Notes under the pieces: generated by a model
What the model was told of the DNA's origin: nothing
What the model saw: only the letters and a program-made list of their open reading frames with translations
Database searches by the model: none
Made by a program: the position numbers and the translations under genes
Assembly: GCA_030606505.1 (NCBI GenBank)
Contig: JAUWGI010000045.1
Coordinates: 1-6,614, forward strand
Length of the DNA stretch: 6,614 nucleotides
Origin: Deltaproteobacteria bacterium
Lineage (GTDB): Bacteria; Chloroflexota; Dehalococcoidia; Dehalococcoidales; BS750m-G39
Direction: 5' to 3'
In this document: positions 4,845 to 6,614 of the stretch, one piece after another
Numbering within the stretch: position 1 is the stretch's first letter
Layout: every line of letters begins with the position of its first letter

Positions 4845-4901
4845 AAAAGTTGTTTTACTTCTTAATGTGTAGCATTCCCGCCCTCAAAAGCGGCGTGTTG
4901 G

Positions 4902-6500
4902 TTACGGACCTGGTGCGGCATATATTTCTAACCCCAACATCGGTAGTTCACCTGGGACTATCCCTTTGACAAAAGTGCCCTGTTTGCGCACTTCTATTAC
5001 GAGCTTTCTTACTTCCTGGTTCCGCAAGCCTAACCACTGAAAGGCATCTACCATCAAATAATCTACCCCTTCTTCTAACTGATATTCGATAACGGTTTCC
5101 GGTGTCTCCTTTAGCACGAATAGAAGCCCGAAAGTATCGAAATTAAGAGTAGTTGACAGCTTAGGAGATAGAGCTGGCACTATTGGGCTCAGGGAGTAAA
5201 TCTTCTCGGCTCCAACCTCCTCAAAATAACTCAGGGCCTCGCTGTAAGCCTGCTCTTCGTAGGTCCGTTGCTCTGGCCCCATGAAATTATACTGGCGCAT
5301 AAGTGTTACCGTCCCACCAATGGAGGCCAGAATCACTAGCAACGCAACTAGCAAACCGGCGCTCTTCCGTGCGGTTTGTGCCGTCAGTCTATTAGCGAAT
5401 AATTTCGTGTCCAGACGTGGTGCAAAAGCTGCCATCGCCGGCAGCGCAAAGATAAAAGCAGATGTAAAGTACCTTACCTCCCCAAAAGGGTCGAAAGTAG
5501 CACACAACGGTATAGACACGAATAATGCCGCCAACAGGAAGATATTAGCCCTCGAAAATTTCCTTCTGATTAATAGCGCCAGAAAAACGCCGAAGGGAAA
5601 TACCAGGCTCAACGTATTTACCGTATCTGTCGGTGCCCCTGAAGCAAAACCCATGAATCTTCCAATGATGCCCCCCATGGTGTCACCGACTCTATAGCCA
5701 AGCTGTGATAGCAGAGTCTGGTTGAAGAACTCGTGTGGGGCAATGGCAATAAAGAAGCCAGTGACTAAAATGAAACCTGCCACAATGCCAGCGACCAGCA
5801 GCCCCAGTTCCCGGCTGAACAGCCCGGTAAGAACCGGCCTCCAGGGCCGCCAGTGCCCTTCCATTGCGAGAATGACTATACCCAGCGCGAACCCGATAAC
5901 CGCCGGAACAAATGTAAACTTGGTAGTTACTGCCAGCCCCAGACACAACCCGCTGAATAGCAGGCGGTTTTTATGTTCTCGATTAACTATGTAATCAACA
6001 GCCAGATAGGTGGCCAGCAGAATTAGCAATATTCCCAGCGGTTCCTGAACAACCCGATACCAGAGTAAGAAAAACCCGGGGAAAACAGCCAAGAGTGCCG
6101 CCGTGACCAGGCCGGCAGTCGGGTTATAGAGTCTTTTAACAATCAGGTAGGCCAGCACGACGCAGACTAGGAACAGTACGACCGACAGGTACCTGCCATA
6201 GAAAAAGTTGTAGCCAAATACCTTGTATATCCCTGACAGCAGCAGGTCATATAGCGGCGGGTGAACGAGAGCGAAATCCTGGTAAGGCAGATACCCCTGT
6301 GAGATCAAGCGCCCCCCTACCGAGTAGGCTCCCTCATCGTAGTCGTATATCCACTTGAACAGATGCTGTATATGCCACAGTCTAAGATAGGCCCCAACCG
6401 CCAGGATAAGAAGCAAAATCTGGATCTTCTTGTCTTTCAGGACTCTGGTCAGCGGTTTAAAAACGTCTTTTATCACGGAAAACAACGGGGTACCACCCAA
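4902..6500 (-). CDS. GT-C superfamily membrane glycosyltransferase (PMT/ArnT-like, family 39 type)
   Basis: A polytopic inner-membrane enzyme of the dolichyl/undecaprenyl-phosphate-sugar-dependent GT-C class, transferring a sugar on the outer face of the membrane to a lipid or protein acceptor not identifiable here. Of 532 residues, about 1-400 is hydrophobic with roughly 11 membrane spans (near 27-44, 104-121, 128-146, 154-172, 180-213, 232-252, 297-311, 318-332, 345-360, 381-398). The first external loop carries YDYDEGAY (52-59) with the catalytic-type acidic D55-E56, then FALVHPPLYDLLL (76-88) with the family HPP. QEP (152-154), TKF (193-195) and RYFTSAFIFALP (343-354) match later family landmarks. 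Residues from about 405 to 532 form a soluble extracytoplasmic tail. The start is TTG at 6500, the first after an in-frame TGA; GTG at residue 9 is an alternative, and neither has a clear Shine-Dalgarno. It appears monocistronic. Confidence 0.88.
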   Translation of the reverse strand: MGGTPLFSVIKDVFKPLTRVLKDKKIQILLLILAVGAYLRLWHIQHLFKWIYDYDEGAYSVGGRLISQGYLPYQDFALVHPPLYDLLLSGIYKVFGYNFFYGRYLSVVLFLVCVVLAYLIVKRLYNPTAGLVTAALLAVFPGFFLLWYRVVQEPLGILLILLATYLAVDYIVNREHKNRLLFSGLCLGLAVTTKFTFVPAVIGFALGIVILAMEGHWRPWRPVLTGLFSRELGLLVAGIVAGFILVTGFFIAIAPHEFFNQTLLSQLGYRVGDTMGGIIGRFMGFASGAPTDTVNTLSLVFPFGVFLALLIRRKFSRANIFLLAALFVSIPLCATFDPFGEVRYFTSAFIFALPAMAAFAPRLDTKLFANRLTAQTARKSAGLLVALLVILASIGGTVTLMRQYNFMGPEQRTYEEQAYSEALSYFEEVGAEKIYSLSPIVPALSPKLSTTLNFDTFGLLFVLKETPETVIEYQLEEGVDYLMVDAFQWLGLRNQEVRKLVIEVRKQGTFVKGIVPGELPMLGLEIYAAPGP

Positions 6501-6528
6501 TTTGTGCCCGAACTTTCAGAATTTCTGT

Positions 6529-6556
6529 ATTATAGCACAAAAACGGCAGCTATCAG
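6529..6556 (-). promoter_or_regulatory. Extended -10 promoter of the glycosyltransferase gene
   Basis: On the minus strand TTTGTGCTATAAT (6529-6541) gives a perfect -10 (6529-6534) with the TGC extension. CTGATA (6551-6556), 16 bp upstream, matches the -35 at 4 of 6. The start site would fall near 6522, leaving a leader of about 22 nt. Just downstream, CAGAA/TTCTG (6517-6527) is a small inverted repeat at the start site that could be an operator; this is a weak inference. Confidence 0.65.
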
Positions 6557-6580
6557 GTGCCGGAGTAAACTATATAAAAA

Positions 6581-6614
6581 GGGGGTGGGGGGGGGTGGGT
6601 GGGGGGGGGGGGGG
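6581..6614. repeat. Low-complexity G-rich window end
   Basis: Runs of G broken only by three T, ending in 14 consecutive G (6601-6614). It resembles the start of the intergenic element at 1264-1273 (AGGGGGTGGG) and then degenerates to poly-G. This may be a contig end inside a G-rich repeat, or a sequencing poly-G artefact. It is not coding. Confidence 0.6.

Larger units (their letters stand above)
4469..4901. other. Intergenic region between the two minus-strand genes (433 bp)
   Basis: No coding sequence is seen. The right-hand side of the gap is the 3' end of the glycosyltransferase gene and the left-hand side is the 5' end of the gamma-CA-like gene. It contains that gene's ribosome site and promoter (4473-4502), two GCTTTTAAAAGTT(T)G segments (4516-4530 and 4839-4852) each with a 10-base palindrome, a partial and a full copy of the structured repeat (4587-4690 and 4672-4804), and a further module copy (4805-4844). 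No T-rich terminator for the glycosyltransferase is evident on the minus strand. Confidence 0.75.

Noticed and set aside
5281..5697. Plus-strand open frame inside the glycosyltransferase gene (138 aa)
   Set aside because: It lies antisense to the membrane-spanning part of the glycosyltransferase gene, with no ribosome site or domain; the minus-strand frame has clear GT-C features.

Overview
The window looks like a bacterial chromosome segment or contig end with compact, vertically inherited housekeeping genes. The proteins, the TTG starts on two genes and the C-rich/G-rich intergenic repeats remind me of Chloroflexota (Dehalococcoidia-like) genomes. That placement is a tentative impression from resemblance; no search could be run. 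I see no phage, plasmid, CRISPR, toxin-antitoxin or transposase gene.

Layout, left to right. Bases 1-1149 (+) are the C-terminal helicase half of RecG, cut by the left edge. A 343-bp gap holds a stem-loop, a 26-bp perfect palindrome, a G-quadruplex-type motif, and a promoter with a roughly 100-nt leader. These lead into a two-gene unit (+): a small cold-shock-domain protein (1493-1702) and, 9 bp later, an IscA/HesB-like protein that lacks the cluster-binding cysteines (1712-2005). A second gap (2006-2273) carries a structured repeat and an extended -10 promoter for argS (2274-3932, +), a complete class Ia arginyl-tRNA synthetase. Converging on argS with a 5-bp gap is a left-handed beta-helix protein of the gamma-carbonic-anhydrase family (3938-4468, -) whose third metal-ligand histidine is asparagine. 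A 433-bp gap (4469-4901) holds its promoter and a tandem cluster of the same structured repeat. Last is a GT-C/ArnT-type membrane glycosyltransferase (4902-6500, -) with its own extended -10 promoter. The window ends in a G-rich, partly poly-G tract.

The genes do not form one pathway: DNA repair, RNA chaperone plus Fe-S-like carrier, translation, a gamma-CA-like enzyme and envelope glycosylation stand side by side. The most unusual content is between the genes. A modular repeat occurs in two gaps, with one full copy near 2011-2170, one at 4672-4804 and a partial copy at 4587-4690. Each carries a nested hairpin, and one base pair of that hairpin changes in a compensatory way between copies. 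The two full copies also carry a terminator-like hairpin that competes with the nested hairpin for the same C-rich strand, and a canonical four-tract G-quadruplex motif.
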